A stretch of 19,760 nt of DNA from NCBI GenBank assembly GCA_009602725.1, contig WELB01000029.1:306797-326556 (forward strand). The letters are read 5' to 3'. This document shows, in pieces, positions 1-10,000 of this stretch. The first letter of the stretch is position 1. Every line of letters starts with the position of its first letter. The notes beneath the pieces were generated by a model, which had not been told where the DNA came from, made no database searches, and saw only the letters and a list, made by a program, of their open reading frames with translations. The DNA is from Spirogloea muscicola. Lineage: Eukaryota; Streptophyta; Zygnematophyceae; Spirogloeales; Spirogloeaceae. The position numbers and the translations under genes were made by a program.

Positions 1-25
1 CCTCGCGCCGCGGCGCGCGGCGGCG

Positions 26-147
26 ATGCCGCGGCCAGAGCCGGAGGGCGCGGCTGCAGGGCCCGCCGCTGTCGAGGCTCCCGACGGGCGCCGTCAGCAG
101 AGAAGACGGCAACAGCTCGTCACGTTTATCCGACCTGGAGGCTCTCG
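26..147 (+). CDS. Possible first exon of an unidentified gene
   Basis: A GC-rich stretch at the left edge starts with an ATG at 26 and stays open until a TGA at 194. The predicted start is Pro/Ala/Glu-rich and is followed by a basic run (GRRQQRRRQQ) and LVTFIRPG. A weak GT donor follows position 147. The base composition resembles the 5' ends of the other genes here (around 3700-3950, 7020-7130 and 19650-19760), so this may be the first exon of the + strand gene whose later pieces appear after 1018. I do not recognise the protein. The link to downstream exons is inference, and the true start could lie left of the window. Confidence 0.25.
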
Positions 148-1017
148 GTGCCTTGTGGCTCTTGTGTCCTGCTACCGCATGCGGTCATCCATATGACCCT
201 ACAGCGGTCCCAGGCGCTTGCTTTGCATCGCCGGGCCGGTTGCGCGCTTGCAGCAAAGAAAGTGCGCGCCCATAGAGAAGAAGGGCTGGCAAAGCCAGCC
301 CAAAAAAGAATGGACAATGTCCAAAGCCAAAGAAAAAGGAAAAAGGACCTTGTCAATCTCGAATCGGGCTGGCTGTTCACAGTCCTTGGCCCCTTTGGGA
401 GAGCCACTTCCTTTCATACAGCCATCGCCCTCTACTGGAAGAGACTCTCACTGTGGAAAGCCAGTCCAGAAGGGAGAATAAGATAAAGTGGGAAGAATGA
501 ATGGTTGGCATGTTAGGTCTAGGGCATACCCCTAGACATTGTCCTGTACTGTCTGGTGGGGCTGGCCTCTCACAGCCACCTCCGGTCTCATCTGAGCGGC
601 CACTGCCCTTCTCGAGATGTCAACTTGGGGGCCTTAGGCTGTGCCTCCAGACTTCCACCAAGCCTTTCACAGCCAAAGCCTCCTCGTGAACGAGCCTTAG
701 TGTACTAGCTGGCTAGTGGAGTAACCATGCAAGGTAGGAGGCAGCTGCAGTGTGAACGAACAGGCCCAACCGGCTATGCTGGTGTGGCCAGAAAGTAGCT
801 CATAGAGACCCAGTTAACTGCAGGAGGGGCCACCAATTAGAGGAGCTTGCACCACGCCGCACCCAGCGCCGCACCCAGTGGACTAAATCCGCCCTGCCAT
901 CACCCACCTGCACACGGAAGCTCTTCGTCCCCTGCCTTGAAATTATTATAGCTTGCATCAGTACGATGACTAGGCCTTTTCCCCCACACCTGCCTCCGCA
1001 CCTCGCTTGGCGAGCAG
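148..1017. other. No clear gene; probable intron or intergenic DNA
   Basis: Short open frames occur on both strands, but none carries a recognisable motif or a consistent splice chain. If the GC-rich exon at the left edge and the spliced frame after 1018 belong together, this would be a long first intron. Positions 853-876 hold two near-identical 12-bp units (gccgcacccag plus one base). A segment at 410-460 resembles one at 16907-16950. Confidence 0.4.
410..460. repeat. Possible dispersed repeat, copy A
   Basis: By eye this segment (ctttcatacagccatcgccc, then aagagactctcactgtgg) aligns with 16907-16950 (cctttcacagccatcgcc, then agagatgatctctcacagcgg), with small gaps. A weaker match occurs at about 568-600 (ctggcctctcacagccacc). 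The matches lie in non-coding DNA at opposite ends of the window, which fits remnants of one dispersed element. The stretch is short, so chance similarity is possible. Confidence 0.3.
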
Positions 1018-1735
1018 AGTCATACGCGGCCTTGATATTGACGAGGTTAGCAAGTAGGGTAGCAAGCCTGCGGCGAAGCTATGTGCCCGGAGGGCGCCAG
1101 GTCACTTGTTGGACCATGATAGCCTGCAACTTGTGGACTTTGTGCGACTCAAAGAAGGTAAGGCACTTTGCAAAGAGTCTGTATTGTCCCAGCTTGTCCA
1201 TCAACTACAGCTTCAACATACAGCAAAAGCTCTAAGTTTAAGTCGTCGCACTGTACGAGCACATCCTACATTCAGCTGCAGTAAGATAAGCTACCCAACC
1301 TCTAGTGCCATAGGGCTGAGTCACCATGGCCGCAGCCCTGCAGCAGGCCTGCCTTGGAACATTTGGCTGTTGTATGAGTACTGGAGCAGTAAGGAGCAAC
1401 TTGTAGAAGCAACTCGTAGGCAGCGAGTGCAAGTTTTGACGGCGAACATGCAACTCAATGAAGTGCTTCCTTGGCGGTTGGTGTCACTGGAAGCTCTGGT
1501 GTTAGTCACAGAAACGACCAACCCACATGCTCAGCCACCCGGCGCACTTGCATCTTTAGTAACGACCTCCGCCTCCGTAAGAACCGCTGGGCTCGTAGCC
1601 TCCGCCCCCTCCATAAGTGCCGCCGCTACCGCCAGCACCATATCCGGTACCACCTCCATAACTTCCGCCCCCGCCATACCTAATGGGGCACCAAAACAAA
1701 GACATATTCAAAACACTTCTATACGTCCCCTCTGA
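1018..1735 (+). CDS. Unidentified spliced reading frame
   Basis: A phase-consistent chain of exons can be read at 1018-1053, 1101-1157, 1211-1280 and 1390-1735, ending at a TGA. The candidate junctions are AA|gtaggg, cgccag|GT, GAAG|gtaagg, actacag|CT, TGCA|gtaaga and ggagcag|T. Legible pieces include SYAALILTRLA, HLLDHDSLQLVDFVRLKE and YIQLHKEQLVEATRRQRVQV, the last probably helical. I do not recognise a family. The 5' exons are unknown. Two of the introns would be only 47 and 53 nt, and the last exon overlaps the antisense end of the eIF4B-like gene. An unspliced frame from 1106 to the same stop is the alternative. The middle part (1100-1470) is the most gene-like; the tail beyond about 1500 may be only a shadow of the opposite gene. 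Confidence 0.3.
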
Positions 1736-3922
1736 CTCACCTATGAGCCCTCAACTTACTTCCGCGACTCTGGCTGATGGAAGACCTTGAGCATGTGCAA
1801 TTGCTGGCAGCCAGGAATGCTTACCCTCCACCTCCACCGTAACCCCCGCCACCGCTCCGGGCTTCAGGACAATCTCGAGAAATGTGCCCCTCCTGTCCAC
1901 AATTATAACAAGCTCTACTGCCTCCTCCAGAGCGACCGCCAAATCCGCCACCATAACCCCCACCCGAGCCAGATGGACCATTGGGACACTCGCGAGCGAA
2001 GTGCCCAGGCTGCCACAAGAGCACGGCCAAATCTCAATCACCAAGAGAGATGGATCATCGCAAGAGTAAGTGAAGGTCAACTTGATGTCATAGCCCTTGC
2101 ACATTGGTGAGGCTCAGTAGGAGACAAGTGTGTGACACATGTAATTTACCTCTCCACACTGGTAGCAACCGCCGCCGCCACCGCCGCCACCGCCGCCGCC
2201 GCCGCCAACACCTGACCGCCTGCCGCCCCATGCATCTCCATATGACGTGCGCTCAGTCTCACGGCCCCTGCTGAAACTTGAGAAGGTCGGGTCATCCCTT
2301 CCGCCGCCCCCATATCCACCTCCTCCTCCATAGCCTGCACCACCCCCAAAGCCTCCTCCACTAGCTCCATAGGCTCCGCCCCCATAAGCGCCCCCAGCAG
2401 GTGCTCCTCCATATGCACCGGCAGGTGCACCTCCGACACCTGGTGCAACTACTCCTCCAGCCCGTTCCTCGGCTTCCCTCCGCTTCTCCGAAGGCCGCTT
2501 GGCAGTTCCAGCCTGCGCCTTCTCGATTGCAATTTTCTGCAACAGCGGTCCGAGGCAGCAATTCAAGGAAGAGTGAGAAGACCTACTAATGATCATGAGA
2601 AGTGCATGTGAGCGTCCCATAAACAGACAATGTGCAACATTAACCGGGGGGTGAAGAGCAGTGCCCCATGCATATGCATCTAACAAGTTAGAACTGACTA
2701 GTTTCTCATCGATACCAGGGCACGCAAAGACAAGGTGAGACCCACCTCAAAAGACTCCAAGAGCTCTTCGAACTTCCTCTCCTTCAAGGCCACCTCATCC
2801 TTCAGTGACTTTGTCTCATCAGGTTCAGACACCTTCTCCAACTCACTCCTGGCAAATGCGAGCTCAGCTTCAGCTGCCTTCTTCTCCTCGTGCTGCTCAG
2901 GCGTGAGAACAAGCTGTCATAGGAATTGACAAGCACCAAGTGTCAGCTACAAACATCACCATGCCTAACAACTCAATGCCGACTGGTATAGGTCAATGAA
3001 GAAATAGACTCATATCTCATTATCGATATTCAAAGTACTGGTGATGCAAGACTGGCGAGCTTGTTTCCAGCTTTTGAGCTACAGATCACTAATTTCAATC
3101 AGGAGAAAGCCCAAAATGCATGATCCAAGATGCAAGTGCTGCAAATCAGGGCCTCAAAAGCACGTAGACTATAAATGCTGGGGCTTGAGAGGGTTCGTGT
3201 CATTGCTTGAGAAAGTCATTGCTTGAGAAATCCATGAAAAGCCTCAGATCCCCTGCATCGTGAATGACGTGGCAGTAGGACCTAACTGGTTGATCACATT
3301 CACAACAGTCATCAATCTACATCAGCAGCCTCAGAACCAACTGTCAGCTTGTAGTTCCAGAGAAGCTGAAGAGGACTTTGACATGTACCGATGGCTTCCA
3401 GTCTTTCTGCACTAGCTCCTTGAGAAGCTCCGTCTCATTCTTTCCCTCCCGCTCAGCTATAATCTGCTCGCGTGGTCGTGCTGCTCCAAAGGGGTTGGGC
3501 TGCAGCAGGACGGTCAGGACATCCTTGAAAGGCAGTCAGTCCCTTGCTCAATAACGGCCCAAGACAGCCAGGATGCATGTCAGTGAGCGTGGCATGCCAA
3601 CCTTGGCAAGAAGCACAGGTATAGGCCGACCAATATTCGCAGCAGCTGAGCATCGAGCCTCAAGCAGGCACGAAACACGCGAGGCACAACTAGGCTTTCG
3701 TTCGAAGCGAAACAAGGCGCGAGATAGTGACCGGCGAGCTCCACGAGAGGCCTGGACGGGAGGGAGGCCAGGGCCGGGGCCGGGGGCTGTCAGGGGAGTG
3801 CGGCCAACCTTGGTGGTCTTAGCGGGCGCGACGGCGGCGGCAGCGGCGGTGGCATCGTCGCTGCGCGGCGCGAGCGAGAGCTTGGGGCGCCCGGCGGGGA
3901 CCTCGTCGGCGGCGTACTCCAT
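1556..3922 (-). CDS. eIF4B-like protein with glycine-rich tail and two CCHC zinc knuckles
   Basis: Spliced model, complement(join(1556..1679, 1825..2009, 2150..2536, 2746..2913, 3389..3499, 3809..3922)): 1089 nt, 362 residues, all junctions GT-AG and in phase. The N-terminus has [10 protein letters not shown] (about 12-21), followed by [12 protein letters not shown] (39-50), the signature of plant eIF4B, which helps eIF4A/eIF4F unwind mRNA during translation initiation. Residues 76-150 are charged and helical ([20 protein letters not shown]). Then come Ala/Gly/Tyr-rich repeats with a poly-Gly run and two CX2CX4HX4C knuckles: C255, C258, H263, C268 and C294, C297, H302, C307. The first knuckle is split by an intron after CYQCGE and resumes as PGHFAREC. 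The protein ends in GGGRY. Plant eIF4B is longer and, as I recall, lacks such knuckles, so the architecture is unusual; a separate RNA-binding role is possible. An in-frame upstream Met at 4042 is an alternative start. The eIF4B family link is fairly sure; the function is inferred. Confidence 0.75.
2169..2207. repeat. GCC/GGC triplet repeat coding for poly-glycine
   Basis: A nearly pure run of gcc/acc triplets on the + strand, read as about a dozen consecutive glycine codons on the minus strand, lies just before the first zinc knuckle. Such runs often vary in length between strains. Confidence 0.8.
3199..3230. repeat. Perfect 16-bp tandem duplication in an intron
   Basis: The unit gtcattgcttgagaaa occurs twice back to back (3199-3214 and 3215-3230) inside the long intron (2914-3388) of the eIF4B-like gene. 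It has no coding consequence. Confidence 0.9.
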
Positions 3923-4550
3923 GGCGGGCGGCGCGGCGGGCGGCGCGGCGACGGGCGCGGGCGCGGCGTGGCGTGGCGCGCTGGAAACGGAGTGACCCCT
4001 TCTAGACTGCCCGCCAGCCCTAACTACCTCGCGGGGGCGCAACTCACAACAGTATTAAGCCATAGTAGTGATTTTAAGAACGTCATTGGTGCGAACGGCC
4101 CCGGCACAGGCAGTCGTCAGACCATCGTTTAAGCCATTCAGGCGCTCGGCCGCCCACTTCCCCTGCGCTGGACAATTACGGCGTCATTTGTTCACCGATC
4201 TTCGCTAGCGTCGTTGCGCGTGACGCTTTCCCTTCCCTGCAGCTCCAGTAACGACGGCGGGGTGCTGACGACGAGTCCTCTGCGGGTCCGGCCCGTCCTC
4301 CGCTGGGCTCGGCGCGTCCGGCCGTGGACGGAGCGCCCTCACGGGGTTCGGGGTTTAAGCCCAGCCGCCTCCGTAGCCGCCCGCGGCGCCCCGCCCTCCC
4401 GCCCCGCAGCCGCCACCCACAGCCGGGCGCCGACGTCCGCGGCGTCGTCCTCAACGTGGCTGACATACCCAAGCGGGCACCAAGGGCGGGCGCGCCTTCC
4501 TGCCGCTGTCGGCTTCACGGCCCTCCGAGAGCCTGTGCTGGGCACACGGC
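3923..4550. other. GC-rich intergenic region between EAF6 and the eIF4B-like gene
   Basis: This is the 5' flank of the eIF4B-like gene and the 3' flank of EAF6, both on the minus strand. It is strongly GC-rich from about 4230 to 4550, with an AT-richer gap at 4040-4220. Open frames exist on both strands, but they are Ala/Arg/Pro-rich, low in complexity and match no family I know. It probably holds the promoter and 5' UTR of the eIF4B-like gene. I found no TATA box that I would trust. Confidence 0.5.
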
Positions 4551-6135
4551 TCATCTCAGATAGGCGTCTAGCTCGTCCGTCTCCTCGGCAGCCGCCTCCG
4601 TCGACGTCCTTATCCTCTTCCCGTCGCGAGGGCCCGTCCTCCCCCTCTTCTGCTGCTGCTTGTTCCTGGGCCCACACAAGCAGACAAGTCTGTCTGATTA
4701 TAGTATTGGTCAGTATTGTGAAAATGTGAAAACAAAGTGCCGAACACAGCACCATGATGGGCATGATGGCGGCCTCCATATCTTGCCCGCCAAGTGCAGT
4801 GCTTGATTTCACAAGTATATCCACGTGCCACATCTCCAATCTTACCAATAAGTATCACAGTCTAAGTGTTGTAAGCCCAAGAGATGTTGGATGTCTTGCA
4901 CTTACGGGCCATTTGATGGTGTCGTTGACACCTTAAGTCTACTTCCGGCGACTGCAGCTTCGGGCCTCCCCTCTGGACACGAACAGAAGACACAACCATT
5001 CATTGCATTGCAGTCCTGGGACACCCATCAGCATCAAGAAGGATTAAAATAAGAGCACACTGCTTGCTTGCCCACCTACATGCAACAGATACATACGGTG
5101 CAAAGATGCACCCACCCAATTGAAGACCAGCCTCCTTCTCCTTGACCTATCACATCGACCCCAAGTGATGATTATCAGGCTTGCCCGTGTCATAGAAGGG
5201 TCTGGAGAAGGCAAAGAAAGTATTGTCTGCAACTCGCTTCACTCAGCAGCTGAACAAGAAGCTATAGCCCTCCACAAAACAACAAGACCAGCATTGCCGC
5301 AACACTGGTAATGCTGCCTAATCAGAAATGCAAGTAACGACTGTCACTGCAAAAGCAGAACAGACAATAGCTTGCTTTCAAGCAAGCTGCCACGTCTAGA
5401 ATGAGTGACACTCCAGACTGTGAGGTCAAATTTGAATTGACAAGAAGCTCACCGCAGGCGATGTGACGGATGACAGCGAGAACAGGCGGTCCTCTGGCTG
5501 AAACTTCCGAGGCCTCTTGGTGCTGCACAGAAAGGAGCTACAATGAATGACGCTATGATGTCTTTGCCAACCAAAGGTATCAATATGTCAGCAATTACTT
5601 AAGTACGATCACTATCATCGTCCAGTACAGAGGAACAGAATGTGCAGCTCATTGTATTCAACCATGTGTCAGATGTCATAGTACTAGAATAGCTGTAAGC
5701 ATACACAATTGGCAGTGGTCCTGAGAAGGTCTTGCTCATCATACAAGAGAAAGCTCCATCTGATCACAGTGAAGCTTCTTACTTGCTGGCATTCTTTGTC
5801 GAGGATAAGAAACCATCGAAGCCCTTGAGGACGTTGCCGCACTGGCTAGTGTCGTGCAGGTAACTTGTCTCCAGATCGTAAACCTGTATACCAAGCCAGA
5901 CTTCAGGCATACACATCGCTCTTCCTCAGAATACTGCTTGTTGCAATACATACTGAAAGCGACTAAGCTCTTTGAAGTGTACAGCAATGTGGGATAGGCT
6001 AGGAAAGGCTTGTGAGAGCACCTGCTTCTCAACGTTGCGCAGCTCCTCCTCCAGCTTCTCCTTCTTGGCGAGCAGCGCCGCCAGGGAGGCAGGAAAGGTG
6101 GACATAACGCGTCTTCGGCCAGCATCAACCACCAT
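4551..6135 (-). CDS. EAF6: Chromatin modification protein EAF6 (NuA4 subunit)
   Basis: Spliced model, complement(join(4551..4665, 4906..4970, 5453..5522, 5783..5883, 6022..6135)): 465 nt, 154 residues, all junctions GT-AG and in phase. EAF6 is a small coiled-coil subunit of NuA4-type histone acetyltransferase complexes in the nucleus. The coiled coil LAALLAKKEKLEEELRNVEK (about 18-37) runs into VYDLETSYLHDTSQCGNVLK and GFDGFLSS, then RPRKFQPEDRLFSLSSVTSP. These are the conserved blocks of plant EAF6 in the expected order. The tail is basic then acidic (PRDGKRIRTS ... AEETDELDAYLR), also as in plants. The length is close to the plant proteins, as I recall them (about 165 residues). Met at 6135 is chosen; Met at 6105 (MSTFPASL) is equally good, and the frame stays open to 6303. 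The acceptor before GRPEAAVAGS must be cagag|GGG to keep phase. The gene is divergent from CTF18. Identity is very likely. Confidence 0.9.
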
Positions 6136-7044
6136 CCCTCTCAGCCCGGGCTCACGACCGCAACCATGGCCGAAGGGCGAGCTGCAGGCTGCGGAGCAAG
6201 GCCTCCGGCAGCCCAAGGGCCAGCCCGCCCGGAAGCTCTCGGCGAGCCCCACCCCCTGGAGAGGCCGCCCAAGCACGGCCTTGGAGTCGCTTCCCGCTTG
6301 CAACGCCCGACTCTGCGCTGCTGGGATGCCGCCACAGCGATCAGCCCGGGCCCGCGAGCGCCGGCAGGGCCGTCATCGAGGTCGGCAGCGGCGCCAGCTG
6401 GCCTGGCGGCGGCGGCACGAGCGCAGGCCTGTAGGCGCAGTCTTCCTGCCTCTCTGGCTCGGCTGCTCCGCTTGGCCGAGAGGACTGATGGGGCCTCAGC
6501 GGCTAAGTCCCACGGAGCTCCCCACCAGCTGGGCTGGCCTGGCTGGACCTTGGGGGCCGGGGGTGGGGAGGTCCCTTCCCCAGCCGGTCGTGAGCTCCTA
6601 TGGTGGAGGGGAGGTAACGGGGGGGGGGCGTGCCGGAGCTTCGCTTCCGCAGTCACGCGACTGATGGCGGGCTCCTCGAAATCATTTCCATCGGTTATTG
6701 GCCATCGGGCGCCCGGCCTCGTGCTTTAGGGTTGAGGGGCTTTAGGGCTCGGCTCGAGGGCGCACGAGACCCCACAACCGGGTCCCGGCCACCGGGACCG
6801 GTCCCGGTTCCGCCCCACTGTTCAAGGTGCCACAGGCTCGTCGACAAGACCACGGGAGACGCACAGCAGAGCACAACACAGCGGCGAGCCCAAGCGCCAC
6901 GGACCGTGACCGGGCCGGTCCGCTGGAACCGGCCCTGGCTCTGGGCCCCCCCTCTCCCGCGCAAGAATTACGAAGCCTGCCCCGCGCAAACGTCATTCCT
7001 TCCCTTCTGGCGCTGACGCCCTGCTCGCCGCCGGCGGCGCCGCC
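6136..7044. promoter_or_regulatory. GC-rich divergent intergenic region between EAF6 and CTF18
   Basis: About 0.9 kb separates the two head-to-head genes, so it should carry both promoters and 5' UTRs. It is very GC-rich. Long open frames occur on both strands (for example 6166-6729 on + and 6141-6656 on -), but they are Ala/Arg/Pro/Gly-rich without recognisable motifs, as expected for open frames in GC-rich DNA. The + frame at 6166 begins in a good start context (accATGG), so an extra 5' exon of CTF18 or a small gene cannot be excluded. A G-run at 6620-6628 and palindromic GGTCCCGG-type motifs at 6780-6950 are visible. No TATA box is obvious. Confidence 0.5.
6791..6808. promoter_or_regulatory. 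Perfect 18-bp palindrome
   Basis: The sequence accgggaccggtcccggt equals its own reverse complement. Related pieces (gggtcccgg at 6780, accgggccggtcc near 6909, ggaaccggcc near 6924) surround it. It sits about 240 bp upstream of the CTF18 start in the divergent intergenic region, so a dimeric regulator site or a hairpin in a 5' UTR is possible. The function is inferred from position only. Confidence 0.4.
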
Positions 7045-10000
7045 ATGGCCGCCGCCGAGGCGGGCCGCCAAGCCGACGTCCCACACACCGGACTCGAGCA
7101 GCAGCGCGACCGGCGGCCCAGCAGGAGAGCAGCGGACATCGAGGGCTCTCTGATGCCAATCACCAGCACAACAGGCGATCGCGTCTACGCCACGTTAGAA
7201 GGGTCTCACCAGGATGGCAGGAGGGACGTCCTCCATTGTCGAAGCCAAACTCTTCCTGGTGAGAAGCTCAGTGAATCACTGAAGTGCTCCATCTGCAGTC
7301 CCACTTGACGAGAAGCGGCTGCCCCGCCAATTAATTGGGCGCCAAGAGGGATCAGATTACGTCATGGAGTTCTCGTCGAGGCCTCCCTGTATACACGCAT
7401 TAGTGCAGCATAACTCGTCGAGCACATTTGTCTTGACGTAGGAAAGACAGCGTAAACATGCACGACCCGACCGGTACTGATCAATCACTTGCACGGCACT
7501 TTCCAGATGTCAATTGCCTCCTCTCGCAGCCTGTTGAGAAGCTGGTGGAGCTTGTGGAGCATGCACGCCTCCAGAAAATCGTTGATGTAAGGCCACTAAT
7601 TTGCCATGCAACGCAGATTCTCTGTGAGCTGAGGACCCAGAAGTGATCCTGTTGGCTTTGGACACACAGAAAAGTTTGCCAGCTCGATACGCACTAAGCT
7701 ATCCATGGCAACTGCACCTTGAGCAGGACGCAGACCGAGAACTAGCTGCAGAGGGCACCACGAGTCCAACAAGTGTTGTGCAGGCGCAGCTCTGGGTGGA
7801 TAAGTACACTCCTCGGGCCTTCACGGAGCTTCTTAGTGACGAGCACACAAACAGAGAGGTGAAGCATGTGCTACATAGCTTATCCATTCTGTTAACAGGC
7901 GAAAGTTGTCAGCCTCACCTACACCTAGCATTCGTTTGCAGGTCCTCAAGTGGCTGAAGGACTGGGACGGCCTGGTGTTTGGGACCCGTCAGACAGCAAC
8001 GACTGCTGAAGTGCTGCAGGCACTCCGACGGAGCAGCCATGCTTTGTCGTCAACATCTGCCAGAGTAAGAAACAAGCCCGGTATGAGGCCTCATGGATCA
8101 CACGGTGGCGGTGGGGCTGAAGGCCGCGGCTGGAGCAGAGAAAGAGGAGGAGCAAGCGGCAGGGGTAGCAGGGAACTTTATCGGGAGCAGGGAGGAGAGG
8201 CAGGGCAGAAGGCGCGAAGGTGGGGAGATGGGCACGACACAAGAGCGCAGGAGTCTGTGCCTGTTGTTGCTGAGAGCTCTCAGCAGCTTGGCTCAGGAGA
8301 AGCAGCAGTGAAAGGAGGACCGATTCAGAAGGTGAGATGTCAACATTTGCTTCGGCTGTGACAATGACCCTTTGTTCCATCCACGTCCAGAGCAAGGCAA
8401 GCAATACTTGGAGAAGGAGAAGGACTTATATATTGCGTGTTGTCTCCTGAATTAAGGTCATCCTGCTCTGCGGGCCACCAGGATTGGGGAAAACGACGCT
8501 GGCTCACATTGTCGCAGAGCATTGCGGCTACCGAGTTGTGGAGGTCAGATCGTACAGCCCTGTCCTGCTTACTGTTCCTGCTTACGTCCAATAACAGACG
8601 AATGCTACCAGGCCTTAAACTCTGGAGGTTAGCTGCTGATCTGGATGGTGCTACATACATTCTGTTACCTGTACTATAGCTGCACAAGATGGTGACTATG
8701 CTGTCGTAGCACTTTCACACAAATGTCACAGCTTTCAAATTGCAGATCAATGCCAGTGATGATAGGAGCTCCAGCAGAGTGAAAGACAAAATGCTTGATG
8801 CAGTCCAGATGCAACCTGTCATCACAGATGGCAGACCAAACTGCTTGGTAAGAGGCAGCTGCCATCTCAAGCAGAGGCGGTGGCACTGCAGCATTGACTA
8901 GACATGCCCTTACCTCACCTCTCCAGGAACAGGATATGTAGCACAATCAGTAGGAAGTCACTTTCAAGTGATTTGCAATGCCCACCAGTCTTTTTTAGCC
9001 TGCACACTTACCATGTTGTCTATATCGATCTATGACCAGATCATTGATGAGATCGATGGTGCTCTAGGCGGCACCGATGGCAAGGGGGCAATTAGTGCAC
9101 TGCTTGACATTGTGAGTACTCTTTCAAACACAAACAATTACGCATCTCGAACTGCCTGCAATGCTTCAGCCACTAGCAAGGCGATGCTGTCCCAGCACAA
9201 CATCTTTTGCCAGGCTCAAGGGACTGCCCTCATTGAATGCAGGTCACAGCAGAGCACCGGCTTGCCAAGAGAGAGCAAGAGTCAGTGGAAGGAAGTGATG
9301 CTCTGGTATCAAAGTCCAAGAAGGCAAGGAAGGCTTCGTTCAAGGGGAAGCTTAACAGGCCTGTACGGTATTGATGCTAATGTCTCAAAGATCATCACAA
9401 GAAGCTTGTCTAGCATTCCTTGCATGCACCGACTATCGTTGTCATGCTACTACTGTTATTCTGATCTGCATAACTTGCATATGATCTGCATACTGTGCAT
9501 AGCATATGTTGTTCCTTACGACTTCATCTCAGGGCGTCTTCAAGTTGCTGGGAGAGTGCACTTACAAAGGTGCTGCATGCTCATGTAGGTCATTTGCATA
9601 TGCAATGATCTCTATGCACCGGTACTCCGACCTCTGCGAGAAATTGCAAAGTGAGGGTTCAATTCATCCTGAGGTCCTACTCTTCATTGATCCTCCTCCC
9701 AGTGATGGCCACACCTGACAATTATGTTTAAGCTCCCTCCTGAGCTTTTACTGCTGCTGGGTCAACCTTGACGTGAGAGTTGTCATTTTGCCAGGGTGTT
9801 CGTCTTTGAGCCCCCTTCTGTGTCACGGATGGTTTCAAGGTCTGTTGCTATCCTGAGGCGCATAAAGCAATGCTAAAAATGTGCAATGGAAGATACATAT
9901 GTGCAAAGCTTCCCTGATTGTAACACAGTACAAGGACATCTAAACAGCGCTTTTGTGTGAGGACATATGTACATGTAGTGCTTTCACCATTGCAGAGCCT

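Noticed and set aside
1787-2110. A 107-codon + strand open frame opposite the zinc-knuckle region
   Set aside because: It is the shadow of the Gly/Cys-rich exon on the minus strand, which has intact CCHC spacing and splice sites.
3573-3995. A 140-codon + strand open frame
   Set aside because: It is antisense to the first exon and flank of the eIF4B-like gene, whose frame carries the recognised motifs; composition alone explains it.
4214-4848. Long open frames on both strands downstream of EAF6, one with a hydrophobic stretch (IMPIMVLCSALCFHIFTIL)
   Set aside because: The hydrophobic stretch lies in the last EAF6 intron (4666-4905). The frame that fits EAF6 is the different one ending in ELDAYLR. 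The other frames have no family match.
6141-6656. A 171-codon open frame on the minus strand opposite a 187-codon frame on the + strand (6166-6729)
   Set aside because: Both are Ala/Arg/Pro/Gly-rich, motif-free and lie in very GC-rich DNA, where long open frames arise by chance on all strands. No splice chain or family supports either.
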